64,000 nt of DNA from Calothrix sp. PCC 7103 (GCF_000331305.1 NZ_KB217478.1:6970317-7034316); one strand, 5' to 3'. Positions 46,877 to 55,385 are shown, counted from the first letter of the stretch. Notes: a model not told the origin generated them from the sequence alone. Made by a program: numbers and translations.

Positions 46877-48949
46877 CTAACGTTCTATTTGTAAATCGTC
46901 TTTTTGAGATTCGAGAATAATTTCAACTCCTCTGGTATCGAAGAATAAAACTTCAACGCGACGGTTGAATGCGTGTTCTACTTTGTTTCTACCTGGAGTT
47001 TTGAGTTGACGTTCGCCAAAAGAACGAATGGTCATACGTTCGGGTGCAGTACCTTTTTTGATTAAGTGATTTCTGGCATTTGTCGCGCGTCTTTTTGCGA
47101 GGTCTTTGTTGTATGCATCGGATGCACGTGCGTCGGTGTGACCTTGTAGTTCGATGACTATTGTGGGGTATTGCTGCATTACCACGGCTATTTTATCGAG
47201 AACTTCGCCACTCGCAGAACTAATAAAGTCTTTATCTAATGCGTAATGAATATTATTTGGAACTTTTAGACGAATGGGTGCAGGTGGTGCAGGTAGTTCG
47301 GGTGGTGCAGGTGGGGGAGTCGGTGGAGTAGGGGGAGCAGGGGGAGTTGTGCAGTTGGGAATTTCACCTTGATGTTGAGTTAGTTTTTCTTGGTTTAATT
47401 CTTTTATTTGAGGCGCCTGTTGTGAAGGGGAAAGAATTACAGTACTGTATGCAGGTTCGGAGGTGCCGTTTGAATCTGTGGCAATAGCACTAAGACGAGT
47501 GAGTGGTTGTAGATTTGGTAATGTTGTTTCAAAGCGTCCTTTGGCATTGGTTTTAATGGTAGTTATGGCTTGACTTAAGGCACCATCTGGACTAACACGA
47601 TAAATTTGAATTTCTGAATCTGGGTCGGCAGTTCCAGCGATGGTAACTATATTATTGATAAGCAAAAATTCTTTGGATACAAACTCTGGAGCGTTGATAG
47701 CAGCGTTTCCTGTATCTAAACGACGATTTGAAGATGTTCTAACTGGGTTCTTGCCGTCTCCTTGTTGAAAATCTGATACATCAGCACTAGCTCGGTTATT
47801 TAAATCAATGCTGAGTCCTTCTAAGTCAGTAAAACGGTTATTTTGAATTACATTGCGAACTGCGGCGCCATTAAGGAACGAACCACCGTTTGGAAAAGCA
47901 GTGACAACTACACCTGGGCCAGCTTGGTTGGTAATTTCGTTATTGATAACTTTATTATCGCTTCCCATCAAGTACACTGCTGCACGTCGTAAACGGCGCC
48001 CGTTATACTTGATTTGGTTATTGGTAATTTCTACGCTTCCTAGGGGTTTGAATAAAAATGCTCCACTGCCATCGTTAGCGCATATCAAGTTTTCTTTTAT
48101 TTGCGAACCGTCGATGGAACCTTCTAAGCGTATAGCATCGGGCATTCCCGCCAAACCGTTACCAACAATGATATTTTGTTTTATTTGTGTTGAAGCAGCG
48201 GTTGCTCCTGTAATTATGGCGCTACCTTCATGGTACGAAATGCGGTTGCGCTGAATTGTGGCGCCGACGGCATTAAATACCGACACACCAAACGCCGAAG
48301 GTGTCTCTGGCATTTTTTCGTCGGGTGTTATACCCAACCAGTTATTTTCAATGACTACATTTTTAGCTTGATCTGAAATAAAAATATCTGCTGGAGGAAT
48401 ACTAGCAGTGCGTTCATGCTCGCTCGTAAATCCGTATATACTTAAACCGCGTATTGTAATTCTATTAGACAATACCGTAAATCCACGTATAATATTACGT
48501 GTTGCTTCAGGTTGAATAGAAATAATGGGCACTGGTATATGAATTTCTGCAGTTGCCGACTTTTTAGCCTCATAACCTGGTTGAGTGGCGCCATCAATAA
48601 CCAAATTAGGCGCCGTTAATGGTGGCAAAATATCTTGCAAAACAATAGTCGTTTGCTGTGAAGACAGATTGAAATCAATTCTAGGTGTATTACTGGGTGA
48701 GACTTGTGCTTTTTCGGATGCAGAGAGCTTTTCTTGTGGTAACTTGCCGTTCACAATTTGAATAGCTTCGCGTAGCGTCACCACATCATCTGGTTGTATG
48801 GCGCCGTCTTTGTTACTATTGACTACTACTCGTAATGATGTTGACCTTGACTGAGCAACAGTAACGTTTGATACTGCTATAAAAATCAGACAAAAAGATA
48901 AGCCAATATTAGAAAAAGAAAGAAAATATTGTATAAATTTATTATGCAT
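46877..48949 (-). CDS. Secreted beta-helix protein with OmpA C-terminal domain
   Basis: This 690-residue protein has a signal peptide (1-32, 'FCLIFIAVSNVTVAQ'). A right-handed beta-helix with repeating 'NNxI', 'NVIQNNRF' type turns covers about 60-400 (CSLREAI-like 'VVTLREAIQIVNG' start). An Ig-like domain lies at about 420-500, a Pro-rich hinge at about 545-570, and an OmpA peptidoglycan-binding domain at about 575-680 ('IELQGHTDARASDAYNKDLA'). It is probably anchored to peptidoglycan in the periplasm or outer membrane. It starts 4 bases after the upstream Ser/Thr kinase gene, so the two are cotranscribed. Confidence 0.85.
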   Translation of the reverse strand: MHNKFIQYFLSFSNIGLSFCLIFIAVSNVTVAQSRSTSLRVVVNSNKDGAIQPDDVVTLREAIQIVNGKLPQEKLSASEKAQVSPSNTPRIDFNLSSQQTTIVLQDILPPLTAPNLVIDGATQPGYEAKKSATAEIHIPVPIISIQPEATRNIIRGFTVLSNRITIRGLSIYGFTSEHERTASIPPADIFISDQAKNVVIENNWLGITPDEKMPETPSAFGVSVFNAVGATIQRNRISYHEGSAIITGATAASTQIKQNIIVGNGLAGMPDAIRLEGSIDGSQIKENLICANDGSGAFLFKPLGSVEITNNQIKYNGRRLRRAAVYLMGSDNKVINNEITNQAGPGVVVTAFPNGGSFLNGAAVRNVIQNNRFTDLEGLSIDLNNRASADVSDFQQGDGKNPVRTSSNRRLDTGNAAINAPEFVSKEFLLINNIVTIAGTADPDSEIQIYRVSPDGALSQAITTIKTNAKGRFETTLPNLQPLTRLSAIATDSNGTSEPAYSTVILSPSQQAPQIKELNQEKLTQHQGEIPNCTTPPAPPTPPTPPPAPPELPAPPAPIRLKVPNNIHYALDKDFISSASGEVLDKIAVVMQQYPTIVIELQGHTDARASDAYNKDLAKRRATNARNHLIKKGTAPERMTIRSFGERQLKTPGRNKVEHAFNRRVEVLFFDTRGVEIILESQKDDLQIER

Positions 48950-48953
48950 TGTT

Positions 48954-50462
48954 TTAAGATTTAACAGAATTACAGTTATTTTTAGTGCGATTTTTCCAAA
49001 TCCAACCCTGCTCAGGAGAGCTAATTTCTATCCAACCACCATTTTCTTTTCCAGTAGCAGTAACTTTAGTTCCTGCTTTAATTACTTTGCCAGTTCTTGA
49101 ACGTCCAGGTGTAGAGCGTATATTTGATGAACTGACAACTACAATACAATTATTTGGTTGTTGTGTTATGTTCTCTTTTGCTTGATTTGGTTTATTTTGT
49201 TCAATATTATTAATATTAGTTTGGGCTTGGATTTGATTTTTGTTGGCAGTTAAAGTTGCACTTTGCTGCGGTTGACGGTTGGCAGCAAGTAAACTACCAC
49301 AAATTAAAATGAGCGCGCTGCTTGGCGCAATAAAGAGTGGTGATTTATAGGGAATTTTAATAGTTAAAGTTGGGCTAGGTTCGTTGCTCAGTGGTGAATT
49401 CAAACGATTAACAGGAGCAATTGTAACTGTATTTTGTGCAGGAGAAGTATTTTCAAATTTAGGCAAAGTCATTGTAGGAATAGATGCATCTGGATTTACT
49501 TTATTTGTGGGTATATAAATTGTTTTGGCTTTTTCTTGCAGCGATTGCAATACCGAGATTGTATGTACATAAACTTGTTTGATATAGTGATGTCCTTTCA
49601 GTTGCAAAGCATTGGCTAAAGCTTTTGGTGTTCCAGGATTAGTAAATGTAGATAGTGCTGATAATGCATCACTTGCAGTTTGGTACCGATATTTAAAGTA
49701 GTGCCGCACCATTTTGGTTAAAACGGATGTTAGCTGTTCACTGCTTTGGGTATATTGGCGCCACAATATTTCTCCAGTTTGCGGGTCTTCTGGTAATTGA
49801 CTTGGGTTGAGTCCAGTTAAAGCTTGAATAGCAATTATTCCAAGAGCATAAATATCACTGCTTGGTCTTGGTTTACCTTGTCCTTGCTCACTTGGCATAT
49901 ACCCTGGAGTCCCAATAGCGACAGTTTCATTTTGAAACGCTTCTTGAGTTATAAGTGAATGCATCTTCACTTGCTTGACGGCACCAAAGTCTACCAAAAC
50001 CAATTTGTTATCACTACTGCGACGAATTAAGTTATCTGGTTTAATGTCTCGATGAATAACTCCATTGCTGTGAACAAATTCCAAAATTGATAAAACTTCA
50101 ACGAGTATCTGAATCACGATTGAATCACTAAGTCGATTTCCGAGATTCAGTTCTTTTGACAGTGGATGTCCAGCAATAAATTCTTGTACCAGAAAGAACT
50201 CTTCGTCTTGCTCAAAGTAAGCAAGTAGCTGCGGTATCTGGTCGTGCTTGCCTAGTTTTTCCAGCGTTTCCGCTTCACTATTGAATAGGCGCCTAGCAGT
50301 TAACAAGAAATCTGAATCGCTAGTTGCCGGCTTGAGTTGCTTTACTACACAGCTAGGATTTCCTGGACGACGAGTGTCAAGGGCTATATAAGTATGCCCA
50401 AATCCCCCTTGACCAAGGACTTCTACCACTCGATAACGCTGGTCTAATAATCTGCCAATCAT
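48954..50462 (-). CDS. Ser/Thr kinase with C-terminal SH3-like domain
   Basis: This 502-residue Hanks-type kinase has 'LGQGGFGHTYIALD' (glycine loop), 'VVKQLKP' (Lys), 'HRDIKPDNLIR' (about 138), 'DFGAVKQV' and 'GTPGYMPSEQ'. The kinase covers about 8-275. A membrane segment at about 375-395 is followed by a periplasmic SH3b-type domain with 'SSNIRSTPGRSRTGKVIKAG'. An extracellular SH3b suggests wall or peptide sensing. It is directly upstream of the OmpA/beta-helix gene and so may act with it at the cell envelope. Confidence 0.88.
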   Translation of the reverse strand: MIGRLLDQRYRVVEVLGQGGFGHTYIALDTRRPGNPSCVVKQLKPATSDSDFLLTARRLFNSEAETLEKLGKHDQIPQLLAYFEQDEEFFLVQEFIAGHPLSKELNLGNRLSDSIVIQILVEVLSILEFVHSNGVIHRDIKPDNLIRRSSDNKLVLVDFGAVKQVKMHSLITQEAFQNETVAIGTPGYMPSEQGQGKPRPSSDIYALGIIAIQALTGLNPSQLPEDPQTGEILWRQYTQSSEQLTSVLTKMVRHYFKYRYQTASDALSALSTFTNPGTPKALANALQLKGHHYIKQVYVHTISVLQSLQEKAKTIYIPTNKVNPDASIPTMTLPKFENTSPAQNTVTIAPVNRLNSPLSNEPSPTLTIKIPYKSPLFIAPSSALILICGSLLAANRQPQQSATLTANKNQIQAQTNINNIEQNKPNQAKENITQQPNNCIVVVSSSNIRSTPGRSRTGKVIKAGTKVTATGKENGGWIEISSPEQGWIWKNRTKNNCNSVKS

Positions 50463-50591
50463 ATTTATGCTTTCACATAATTAGTCTTTAACACTACTTA
50501 ACTTTTTCGTTGATATTTTTTTTACTCCGGATAGAGCAATTTAAATACGTAATTACACTAGTCTTTTTTTATCAGCATTCTCAAAATAGCT

Positions 50592-50616
50592 ATACCCGAC
50601 AAATTTTATCGGGTAT
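50592..50616 (+). promoter_or_regulatory. Hairpin 1 in the thrC leader
   Basis: The arms ATACCCGA (50592-50599) and TCGGGTAT (50609-50616) enclose a 9-base loop and are followed by G-TTT. It lies 68 bases before the thrC start and next to a second hairpin. It may be a leader structure or a terminator of an upstream transcript. Confidence 0.5.
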
Positions 50617-50621
50617 GTTTG

Positions 50622-50639
50622 ACGAGTATTTTTACTCGT
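50622..50639 (+). promoter_or_regulatory. Hairpin 2 in the thrC leader
   Basis: A perfect hairpin has arms ACGAGTA and TACTCGT around TTTT, 45 bases before the thrC start and 5 bases after hairpin 1. Two adjacent hairpins suggest attenuation or processing, but no leader peptide was recognised. Confidence 0.5.
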
Positions 50640-50683
50640 GATACCATCGAACGAAATCGACGCAAGAACTAGGGAGAAGCAGA

Positions 50684-51985
50684 ATGACACAGGTATCTAC
50701 AGCACAGGCAGCATCCACAGCAACTTTTAAAGCTTTAAAGTGTAAAGAGTGTGGCGCTGAGTATGAATTGAAAGCGCAGCACGTATGCGAATTGTGTTTT
50801 GGACCTTTGGAAGTCAAATATGACTTTAGTAGTTTGCGCTTCTCTGTAACTCGCGAAAGTATTCAAGCTGGCCCAAATTCAATTTGGCGTTATCGTCAGT
50901 TCTTGCCTGTTGCAACAGATAACTATATCGATGTTGGTACAGGAATGACCCCGCTAGTTCGTTCACAACGTTTAGCGCGGCGCCTTGGTTTAAAGAAACT
51001 TTATATTAAAAATGACGCTGTAAATATGCCCACCCTCAGCTTCAAAGACAGGGTGGTATCGGTAGCATTATCACGCGCACGTGAATTAGGCTTTACAACA
51101 GTATCTTGTGCAAGCACTGGAAATTTAGCAAACTCTACAGCAGCTATTGCCGCACACGCAGGTTTAGATTGTTGTGTATTTATTCCTTCTGATTTGGAAG
51201 CAGGTAAAGTTCTGGGTAGCTTAATATATAGTCCGACTTTAATGGCTGTTAATGGTAACTACGACCAAGTTAACCGTTTGTGTTCAGAAGTTGCTAATAC
51301 ACATGGTTGGGGTTTTGTCAATATAAATTTACGTCCTTATTATTCAGAAGGTTCTAAGACACTTGGTTATGAAGTTGCTGAACAATTAGGATGGGAATTA
51401 CCCGACCATATTGTGGCACCGCTTGCAAGTGGTTCGTTGTTTACTAAAATATATAAAGGATTTAAAGAATTTGTCGAAGTCGGTTTGGTAGAAGATAAGA
51501 ACGTTCGTTTTAGTGGCGCCCAAGCAGAAGGATGTTCACCAATAGCAGAAGCTTTCAGAGAAAAACGCGACTTTATTAAACCAGTCAAACCAAACACTAT
51601 TGCAAAATCAATAGCTATTGGCAACCCTGCGGATGGTGTATACGCAGTTGATATTGCGAACAAAACAAATGGTAATATTGAATCTGTTAACGACGCAGAA
51701 ATTATCGAAGGTATCAAGTTATTAGCTGAAACCGAAGGTATATTTACCGAAACTGCTGGTGGTACAACCGTTGCTGTGCTGAAGAAATTAGTTGAAGCAG
51801 GCAAAATTGACCCGGATGAAACTACAGTTGTTTACATCACAGGTAATGGTTTGAAGACCCAAGAAGCAGTTCAAGGTTATATCGGCGAACCCTTCACAAT
51901 CGAAGCGAAACTTGATAGCTTTGAACAAGCACTCGAACGCTCACGTACTTTAGACCGTCTTGAATGGCAACAAGTACTTGTTTAG
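50684..51985 (+). CDS. thrC: Threonine synthase
   Basis: This 433-residue PLP enzyme has its N-terminal region starting with a Cys4 zinc-ribbon-like segment ('CKECGAEYEL', 'HVCELCFGPLEVKYD'). The PLP Lys is in 'TLSFKDRVVS' (about 123) and the phosphate loop is 'SCASTGNLANSTAA'. It converts O-phosphohomoserine to threonine. GGGAGAAGCAGA precedes the ATG. A MoaD-like gene follows after a repeat-filled gap of 89 bases, an association I recall from other cyanobacteria. Confidence 0.94.
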   Translation: MTQVSTAQAASTATFKALKCKECGAEYELKAQHVCELCFGPLEVKYDFSSLRFSVTRESIQAGPNSIWRYRQFLPVATDNYIDVGTGMTPLVRSQRLARRLGLKKLYIKNDAVNMPTLSFKDRVVSVALSRARELGFTTVSCASTGNLANSTAAIAAHAGLDCCVFIPSDLEAGKVLGSLIYSPTLMAVNGNYDQVNRLCSEVANTHGWGFVNINLRPYYSEGSKTLGYEVAEQLGWELPDHIVAPLASGSLFTKIYKGFKEFVEVGLVEDKNVRFSGAQAEGCSPIAEAFREKRDFIKPVKPNTIAKSIAIGNPADGVYAVDIANKTNGNIESVNDAEIIEGIKLLAETEGIFTETAGGTTVAVLKKLVEAGKIDPDETTVVYITGNGLKTQEAVQGYIGEPFTIEAKLDSFEQALERSRTLDRLEWQQVLV

Positions 51986-51993
51986 TTAAAAGT

Positions 51994-52050
51994 AATGAGT
52001 GCTGAGTGAGAAGTTACTACTCAGCACTCACCACTCAAGACTCAGCACTC
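51994..52050. repeat. AGTGCTGAGT repeat patch
   Basis: Direct copy 51994-52009 and inverted copies at 52019-52050 form a possible long hairpin between thrC and the MoaD-like gene. Confidence 0.75.
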
Positions 52051-52074
52051 CTTATTTTTTAGATTTTGATTTGT

Positions 52075-52350
52075 ATGACAGTAAAAGTATTAGTTCCTAC
52101 CCCACTTCAGAAATTTACCAATAACCAAGCAGTTCTGGAGTGTGGAGGTAACAGTGTTGGCGAACTTTTGGAATCACTCGAACAAGCTTGTCCTGGTATA
52201 AAAGAACGTTTGTGTGATGAAAAAGGACAACCTCGTAGATTCTTAAATTTCTACGTCAATAGCGAAGATATTCGCTTTTTAGATGGTGTTTCAACTCCAT
52301 TAAAAGATGGTGATGAAGTCAGTATTGTACCTGCGGTTGCTGGTGGTTGA
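52075..52350 (+). CDS. MoaD/ThiS-family sulfur carrier downstream of thrC
   Basis: A 91-residue beta-grasp protein from the ATG at 52075 (an upstream TTG in frame is less likely). It ends '[10 protein letters not shown]' with the functional Gly-Gly. The shape resembles CysO-type carriers that deliver sulfur to cysteine synthase-like PLP enzymes. Its position after thrC, a PLP enzyme, invites the idea of sulfur delivery in amino-acid synthesis, but ThrC itself needs no sulfur. It differs clearly from the other MoaD-like protein at 46523. Confidence 0.82.
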   Translation: MTVKVLVPTPLQKFTNNQAVLECGGNSVGELLESLEQACPGIKERLCDEKGQPRRFLNFYVNSEDIRFLDGVSTPLKDGDEVSIVPAVAGG

Positions 52351-52387
52351 ATATTAAAAAACATTCATTTTGATTATTTTATCTTGT

Positions 52388-52411
52388 GGGATGGGCATCC
52401 TTGCCCGTCCC
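52388..52411. repeat. GGGATGGGCATCC-type inverted repeat
   Basis: GGGATGGGC (52388-52396) pairs with GCCCGTCCC (52403-52411). It is a family member, 37 bases after the MoaD-like stop and at the left edge of the accessory patch. Confidence 0.65.
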
Positions 52412-52478
52412 ATTTAAGTAAACCTGAGTTCAGCGTAAGAAAAAGTCCCAGGACTCTAAAAATTCCATCACTGATCTG

Positions 52479-52913
52479 CTAAATACTAACAACTTCACCG
52501 TTTTTCGGGCAAATCTCAAAAGCCAACTCGTGTCGATAGAAACACACGTTGAATTCTGCAAAGAAGTTCATATGTCCAAGAATTACAGGTGTATCTCTCA
52601 TTTCAGTCCAAGCAAATCCAAGTAAAACCGGAGGGAACTGTGCGATCTTACCCGCTACAACCAAACCGCGCGAATCACTCCGAGCCAAATTTCCACTCAG
52701 TGGAATCGAAACCGTTTGATTCTGCCAGACTGCACCTAGCTGTAGACCGATCTCATAGGGCAGAACGTTGACACTCGCACCCGTATCCAGCAACGCTGTC
52801 ACTTGTAGAGAGAGATCGCCCAGTGTAAGGGTTAAAGGGATATACGGCATGATCACCGATCTCCCAAGATTATCGATTCGTTCAGTGAATGAATAGCGCT
52901 GCCCATCAAGCAT
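52479..52913 (-). CDS. Retropepsin-like aspartic protease
   Basis: A 144-residue protein with the single-domain aspartic protease motif 'ALLDTGASVNVLP' (about 40-52), a flap-like region, and a later 'PVILGHMNFF' hydrophobic-Gly motif, as in bacterial retropepsin-like proteins. The open frame is longer, but the ATG at 52913 overlaps the upstream small gene's stop by 8 bases and starts just before the conserved domain. It probably works as a dimer. The substrate is unknown. Codon and base use here (fewer GGCGCC) differ from the neighbours. Confidence 0.72.
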   Translation of the reverse strand: MLDGQRYSFTERIDNLGRSVIMPYIPLTLTLGDLSLQVTALLDTGASVNVLPYEIGLQLGAVWQNQTVSIPLSGNLARSDSRGLVVAGKIAQFPPVLLGFAWTEMRDTPVILGHMNFFAEFNVCFYRHELAFEICPKNGEVVSI

Positions 52914-53166
52914 TGGATGCTTCCTTTGCTGCAACAAGCAGATCTGACAACGCTTGAACAGATGCGCTATCAGCTTGAGGCGACCAGACCACTGCTTCAG
53001 TGGATGCAAGTTGTTGAAGCAACTCATTTGTTGGATCAACCTCTCCAAGTGGTTCTAAATCGCATCCTTCTTCTTTGGCAACCGACAGGAGGAGAAAGTG
53101 AATTAGTCGAAGTTTATCTTGATGAGATAACTGACTAACAGTAGGCAACAGTTCGCTGAGGGGCAT
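52906..53166 (-). CDS. Small partner protein of the retropepsin
   Basis: An 86-residue protein, mostly helical at the N-terminus ('LSHQDKLRLIHFLLLSVAKEE'), acidic overall, ending 'VAAKEASNA'. I know such small proteins next to retropepsin-like genes in cyanobacteria, but no function is established. The stop overlaps the protease ATG by 8 bases in another frame, so translation is likely coupled. It may be a regulator, substrate or antitoxin-like partner. Confidence 0.6.
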   Translation of the reverse strand: MPLSELLPTVSQLSHQDKLRLIHFLLLSVAKEEGCDLEPLGEVDPTNELLQQLASTEAVVWSPQADSASVQALSDLLVAAKEASNA

Positions 53167-53388
53167 ATTGATTGCTCCAGAGAATACGCCTCTCCATTAT
53201 AAACTTGAACTTATTGTCAGGTTCTGAACCTTTATCGGGTAGAAGATTTGCTAGCATTCATGGCTGTTTCTTGGGTTATTATACGTTTTTATTTAAATGC
53301 ATTTACCCTGAATACAAGTATACCCCATTTCAGTTGTAGGTAAGCAATAATATAAAAACAGGTATTTAATCGCTGTTACATACAACTA

Positions 53389-53552
53389 ATGGATACTTTA
53401 GTCAAATGGACGGTTAAGGACTACCACATGATGATTGAGGCGGGTATATTAAAAGACCGTCATGTATAACTTTTAGCAGGGGAAATTCATGAGATGGCGC
53501 CGGAAACACCACACGCAGTTTATTCCCATTTTACTGCTTGTGGAGATTATGG
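53389..53552 (+). pseudogene. N-terminal fragment of a Uma2 (DUF820) gene
   Basis: Translation from ATG 53389 gives 'KWTVKDYHMMIEAGIL', a TAA, then 'LLAGEIHEMAPETPHAV' and 'GDYG', which is the N-terminal signature of Uma2-family predicted nucleases. The frame contains a stop after about 26 codons and ends abruptly where the oppositely oriented acetyltransferase gene begins. The C-terminal part of a Uma2 gene resumes at about 54300. Confidence 0.72.
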
Positions 53553-54128
53553 ATTAAACAGTTCAATCACAGGCTTCAGATCGAAGTACATCGTGCGGTA
53601 GGGCATTTCTGGGGGAAGGCTTTCATGAGGGTCTGCAAAATCAAATCCCAGCTTGGTATAAAATCCTGACGCATCATAAGCTGGTTCAACATCTTGATCG
53701 TATAACGCATCTACTGTCACAAAGCGCACCCCAACAACTGGAACAATCTCAGACACCACATATTCAATCGCCCACTCCACTAGGTGACGACCTGCTCCTT
53801 TTGCACGTCGATCAACAGCTAGTAAACCAATTTTGATGGCAGGAAAAGTTTGATATTTTACGCCTTCTTCTACCAGAATTGGATTTTCAACTTGTAACTT
53901 GTCGGCTAGAAGAGTGATGTAGCCAGCGAGGGAATCCCCACTGCGAATCGCCCAGCAGTGGCAAATATGAGCATCCGCTTCTCGCTTAATTCTGCCTTGT
54001 TTCCAGTAGGTGACAAATTCTCCTCGAAGACAACGAAACCCCTGTCCTAAGTTGAGGATGTCAGGGGTAAGGCGTTCGACTGGAATTTGGGAAAAGTCGA
54101 TCCCTTCAAATTTACTTTGACTGGGCAT
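53547..54128 (-). CDS. GNAT-family acetyltransferase
   Basis: This 193-residue protein has a GNAT fold, with the acetyl-CoA region 'IGLLAVDRRAKGAGRHLVEW' (Q/RxxGxG/A motif as RAKGAG) at about 100-120 and a C-terminal 'ASGFYTKLGFDF'. A short ORF overlaps its start by 17 bases upstream, an arrangement like GNAT toxin-antitoxin pairs, in which the toxin acetylates charged tRNA. The sequence alone cannot prove toxicity. It lies between two halves of a broken Uma2 gene, so it seems to have been inserted. Confidence 0.75.
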   Translation of the reverse strand: MPSQSKFEGIDFSQIPVERLTPDILNLGQGFRCLRGEFVTYWKQGRIKREADAHICHCWAIRSGDSLAGYITLLADKLQVENPILVEEGVKYQTFPAIKIGLLAVDRRAKGAGRHLVEWAIEYVVSEIVPVVGVRFVTVDALYDQDVEPAYDASGFYTKLGFDFADPHESLPPEMPYRTMYFDLKPVIELFNP

Positions 54129-54282
54129 TGGCTTGAGCTTGGTTACGACGATCTGCGATACGTTTGGCTAATGCAAGGGCGCGCTCGTTGGTAACGGCTT
54201 GACCTGCTTCGATTGCTTCGATCAGCTTTTTAGCTTCTTCCCCAACAACTGGCTTCGATTCGGTATGAAAAGGGTACTTCAT
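54112..54282 (-). CDS. Small helical protein upstream of GNAT, candidate antitoxin
   Basis: The minus strand from ATG 54282 encodes 56 residues: 'MKYPFHTESKPVVGEEAKKL', then a Glu/Ala-rich helix, then a basic helix with 'ALAKRIADRRNQ'. The frame ends at 54112 inside the acetyltransferase gene, overlapping its start by 17 bases. It has no recognisable ribbon-helix-helix domain. Small size, position first in the pair and tight overlap suggest an antitoxin or regulator, but this is inference. Confidence 0.55.
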   Translation of the reverse strand: MKYPFHTESKPVVGEEAKKLIEAIEAGQAVTNERALALAKRIADRRNQAQANAQSK

Positions 54283-54291
54283 GTTAATGAT

Positions 54292-54603
54292 TCACCTAGA
54301 TACATTCCAAGTATAGCAAGCCTTCATATCTTCTGGGTGGCAAAGCGGATCAATGAAGCCGCCGCTACTAATCTTTTGTCCCCAACTAAAGCAAAGGATT
54401 TAGAAACAAAGAAAGCTGTCTACGCAGCAGCAGGTATTCCAGAGTACTGGGTAGTCGATTTAGTCAACTCACTCTTAATAGTATTTCGCAATCCTCAAGC
54501 TAATAATTATCTTTCCCAACAAGAACTCAACAGTGGGGATATATCACCTTTAATGTTCCTGGATATCAAAATTTCTATAACCGAACTGTTTAACGCTGCT
54601 TAA
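54292..54603 (+). pseudogene. C-terminal fragment of a Uma2 (DUF820) gene
   Basis: The plus strand reads 'AKDLETKKAVYAAAGIPEYW' and 'LVNSLLIVFRNPQANNYL', then 'ISPLMFLDIKISITELF', which is the C-terminal half of Uma2 proteins with the conserved 'YAAAGIPEYW'. The upstream catalytic region is missing or scrambled. Together with 53389-53552 it represents one gene broken by about 740 bases carrying the GNAT pair. Confidence 0.72.
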
Positions 54604-54762
54604 TTCCATCGATAGATTTAAATCAATCTCCTTGTCGATTGTAATCAATCGGTTTCGCTGTGCTATGTCAAAATAAGGATGATGACTTCAAGGTGAGCTA
54701 GCTCTTGTCTTCGTAAGAGAATTGCTCGAATCTTCTATATATATAAGGATTAACTGCGAGCT

Positions 54763-55341
54763 ATGGCAGAAGAAAATAATCAAAACCAACCAGAGGACAA
54801 GGTTCCCGGTACTGACTCACCCGAAACGACTAATATCCCTACAGCGAATGCTCCCGACCCTGAAGCTGTAAGTGGAGATAACCCAAACGCAGCTAAACCT
54901 CCTGCTGCTAAAAAAGCTGCTGAAGCTCCAACGGGAGAGAAAAAACCTGCTGCTAAAAAAGAAAAAGCTCCAGCAGTTGAAGATAAGCCATTTTTGGAAT
55001 TTATGGAACAAGATTATGTTCCTGCGTTACAAAAAGCTATTGCAACTGAGGGAGTACGTGATTTATCGCTCAAATTTGCCAAGCAACCAATTCCACTCAA
55101 GGGTATACAGTTAGGTGAGTGCTGGCAAGTTGCAGGTAGCTGGCAAAATGGTTATCGTCAGTTCAATTTATATTTTCCTGAAGAAAATATTCAAGGTAAA
55201 AAGGCTTTTTCTTGTAACGAAGGTAAGGCGCCAAGTACACTTGAATCATTTTTAATCGATGAGCGTAAAGTTACTCTTGATATGTTGGTATCAAGATTGG
55301 TTTACCGTTTAAATGGGCAAAAATGGTTAGGTAGAAATTAG
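54763..55341 (+). CDS. DUF2996 domain protein
   Basis: A 192-residue protein with a Pro/Ala/Lys-rich disordered N-terminus (1-75) and a compact C-terminal domain ('PFLEFMEQDYVPALQKAI', 'QLGECWQVAGSW') belonging to cyanobacterial DUF2996. It is probably soluble, with unknown function. The low-complexity lead has lysine-rich AAKK units. The gene ends just before a perfect 32-base palindrome that likely ends both it and the convergent TM2 gene. Confidence 0.78.
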   Translation: MAEENNQNQPEDKVPGTDSPETTNIPTANAPDPEAVSGDNPNAAKPPAAKKAAEAPTGEKKPAAKKEKAPAVEDKPFLEFMEQDYVPALQKAIATEGVRDLSLKFAKQPIPLKGIQLGECWQVAGSWQNGYRQFNLYFPEENIQGKKAFSCNEGKAPSTLESFLIDERKVTLDMLVSRLVYRLNGQKWLGRN

Positions 55342-55343
55342 AA

Positions 55344-55375
55344 ATGTAGAGACGCGATATATCGCGTCTCTACAT
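55344..55375. terminator. Perfect 32-base palindrome between convergent genes
   Basis: The half ATGTAGAGACGCGATA (55344-55359) is matched by its complement to 55375. It is a member of the GTAGAGAC family placed 2 bases after one stop and 10 before the convergent one, so it could serve as a bidirectional terminator. Confidence 0.7.
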
Positions 55376-55385
55376 GATTGATTTT

